From contig JANXBS010000018.1 of assembly GCA_025060615.1 (NCBI GenBank), positions 22,194 through 86,193 on the forward strand: DNA of 64,000 nt. Reading direction: 5' to 3'. This DNA comes from Anaerolineae bacterium (GTDB taxonomy: Bacteria; Chloroflexota; Anaerolineae; DUEN01). Below are positions 63,578-64,000 of this stretch, in pieces (the first letter of the stretch is position 1; the number at the start of each line of letters is the position of its first letter). The notes under the pieces are model-generated. The model was not told where the DNA came from, did no database searches, and saw only the letters and a program-made list of their open reading frames with translations. The position numbers and the translations under genes are program-made.

Positions 63578-63657
63578 CGTGGTTACTGCCATATGCATGA
63601 GATCTGTGTAATCCGTGGTTACCGCCATATGCATGAGATCTGTGTAATCCGTGGTTA
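63575..63657. repeat. 36-bp tandem repeat, 2.3 copies
   Basis: Units at 63575-63610 and 63611-63646 differ at one base, and a partial third unit runs to 63657. Each contains CATATGCATGAGATCTGTG. The partial unit supplies the GTG start of the next gene. Confidence 0.85.
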
Positions 63658-64000
63658 AGAAACTGACCCTCCCCGTGCTAGCCGTGATGTTGCTGGCCTT
63701 TCATGGCCGGACTTTGGCTGCCGCCGCGCTCCACAACGGGGCTGGGCTGCTCCTGCGCCCCCACTGGCAGGCGGCCGCCGGGGAGGGAGGATTTCCGGCG
63801 TGTGGGGCTGGCGCCGCTCCAGCCGCCGGGGCCTGGATAGAGCGGGCCCTGCACCTGAACCCTCAGGACGAACGGGCCTGGCTCCTGCGAGGCCGCGCGG
63901 CCTGGCTGGCCGGCCGCTGCGACGGGGCCCTCCGGGATTGGGAGCGCGCCCTTTCCCTGAACCCGAGGGACCCCGCCGCCTGGGCCCTCTACCTGGCCGC
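63651..64000 (+). CDS. TPR-repeat protein, cut by the window end
   Basis: An open frame from GTG 63651 to the end of the window (116 codons). It begins VVKKLTLPVLAVMLLAFHG, which looks like a signal peptide or membrane anchor. Two tetratricopeptide-like units follow (WIERALHLNPQDERAWLLRG, LRDWERALSLNPRDPAAWAL). The start lies in the tandem repeat, so its ribosome-binding site and real start are uncertain. It is far richer in GC at third positions than the repeat before it. Location after Wzz suggests a role in polysaccharide export or assembly, which is inference. Confidence 0.6.
   Translation, partial: MVKKLTLPVLAVMLLAFHGRTLAAAALHNGAGLLLRPHWQAAAGEGGFPACGAGAAPAAGAWIERALHLNPQDERAWLLRGRAAWLAGRCDGALRDWERALSLNPRDPAAWALYLA

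Noticed and set aside
63541..63660. Possible CRISPR array
   Set aside because: The repeats are directly adjoining, with no spacers and only 2.3 copies.

Overview
The window reads as a chromosomal segment of a GC-rich bacterium. The best fit, from gene content only, is a (probably thermophilic) member of the Chloroflexota. Supporting this are a CysO-type protein-bound sulfur pathway, paired bactofilins, a YfhO-like protein joined to a flippase, Uma2-family proteins, lipoproteins with Pro/Ala-rich linkers, and no lipopolysaccharide genes. I see no phage, integrase, transposase, CRISPR array or rRNA. One tRNA gene (Leu, anticodon GAG) is present.

Layout. 1-2.4 kb: the 3' part of a methylenetetrahydrofolate reductase-type gene, a cytidylate-kinase-like P-loop protein and a FabI/FabL-type enoyl reductase. 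2.4-9.5 kb: uvrA (+), with a striking 19-bp-arm palindrome next to its promoter, and dnaE (-), convergent. 9.7-17.5 kb: a minus-strand sulfur cluster that starts at a strong promoter with a leader of about 410 nt carrying an attenuator-like structure. It encodes a CysO-like ubiquitin-fold carrier, a YeeE/YedE thiosulfate-type permease, a rhodanese lipoprotein, TusA, a four-domain rhodanese x3 + MoeB/ThiF fusion, and CysM, followed by DUF4395 and thioredoxin-like genes. Together these could take thiosulfate from outside the cell to cysteine by protein-bound sulfur. 17.6-18.4 kb: a coiled-coil protein with internal repeats.

18.7-31.5 kb: a one-direction glycan-use cluster. It holds a GH2-like enzyme, a GntR/LacI-type regulator, a sugar ABC transporter (binding protein and two permeases, no ATPase), a uroporphyrinogen-decarboxylase-superfamily protein with a His-x-Cys motif, a ferritin-like protein and a GH38 alpha-mannosidase. 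It ends in an inverted, frameshifted GH38-like relic. 32.5-46 kb: smc, trmI, sufE, a polysaccharide deacetylase, a dolichol-phosphate-mannose-synthase-like transferase, a 1402-residue YfhO-flippase fusion, two bactofilins and an orphan OmpR-type regulator.

46-56 kb: housekeeping genes in tight or overlapping order (DUF218 protein, TIGR03960 radical SAM, Uma2, pgeF, YggS, proC, yggT, lipoprotein), then fabF and plsX on the minus strand. 56.2-64 kb: tRNA-Leu, a leader with an intrinsic terminator, a specialised NusG paralogue, then exopolysaccharide genes (UDP-glucuronate-decarboxylase-like epimerase, UDP-sugar dehydrogenase, UDP-glucuronate-4-epimerase-like, Wzz-like). The end holds a frameshifted nucleotidyltransferase relic, a 36-bp tandem repeat and the start of a TPR protein. 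Most function calls are by family recognition from the translated sequence; no database search was possible.
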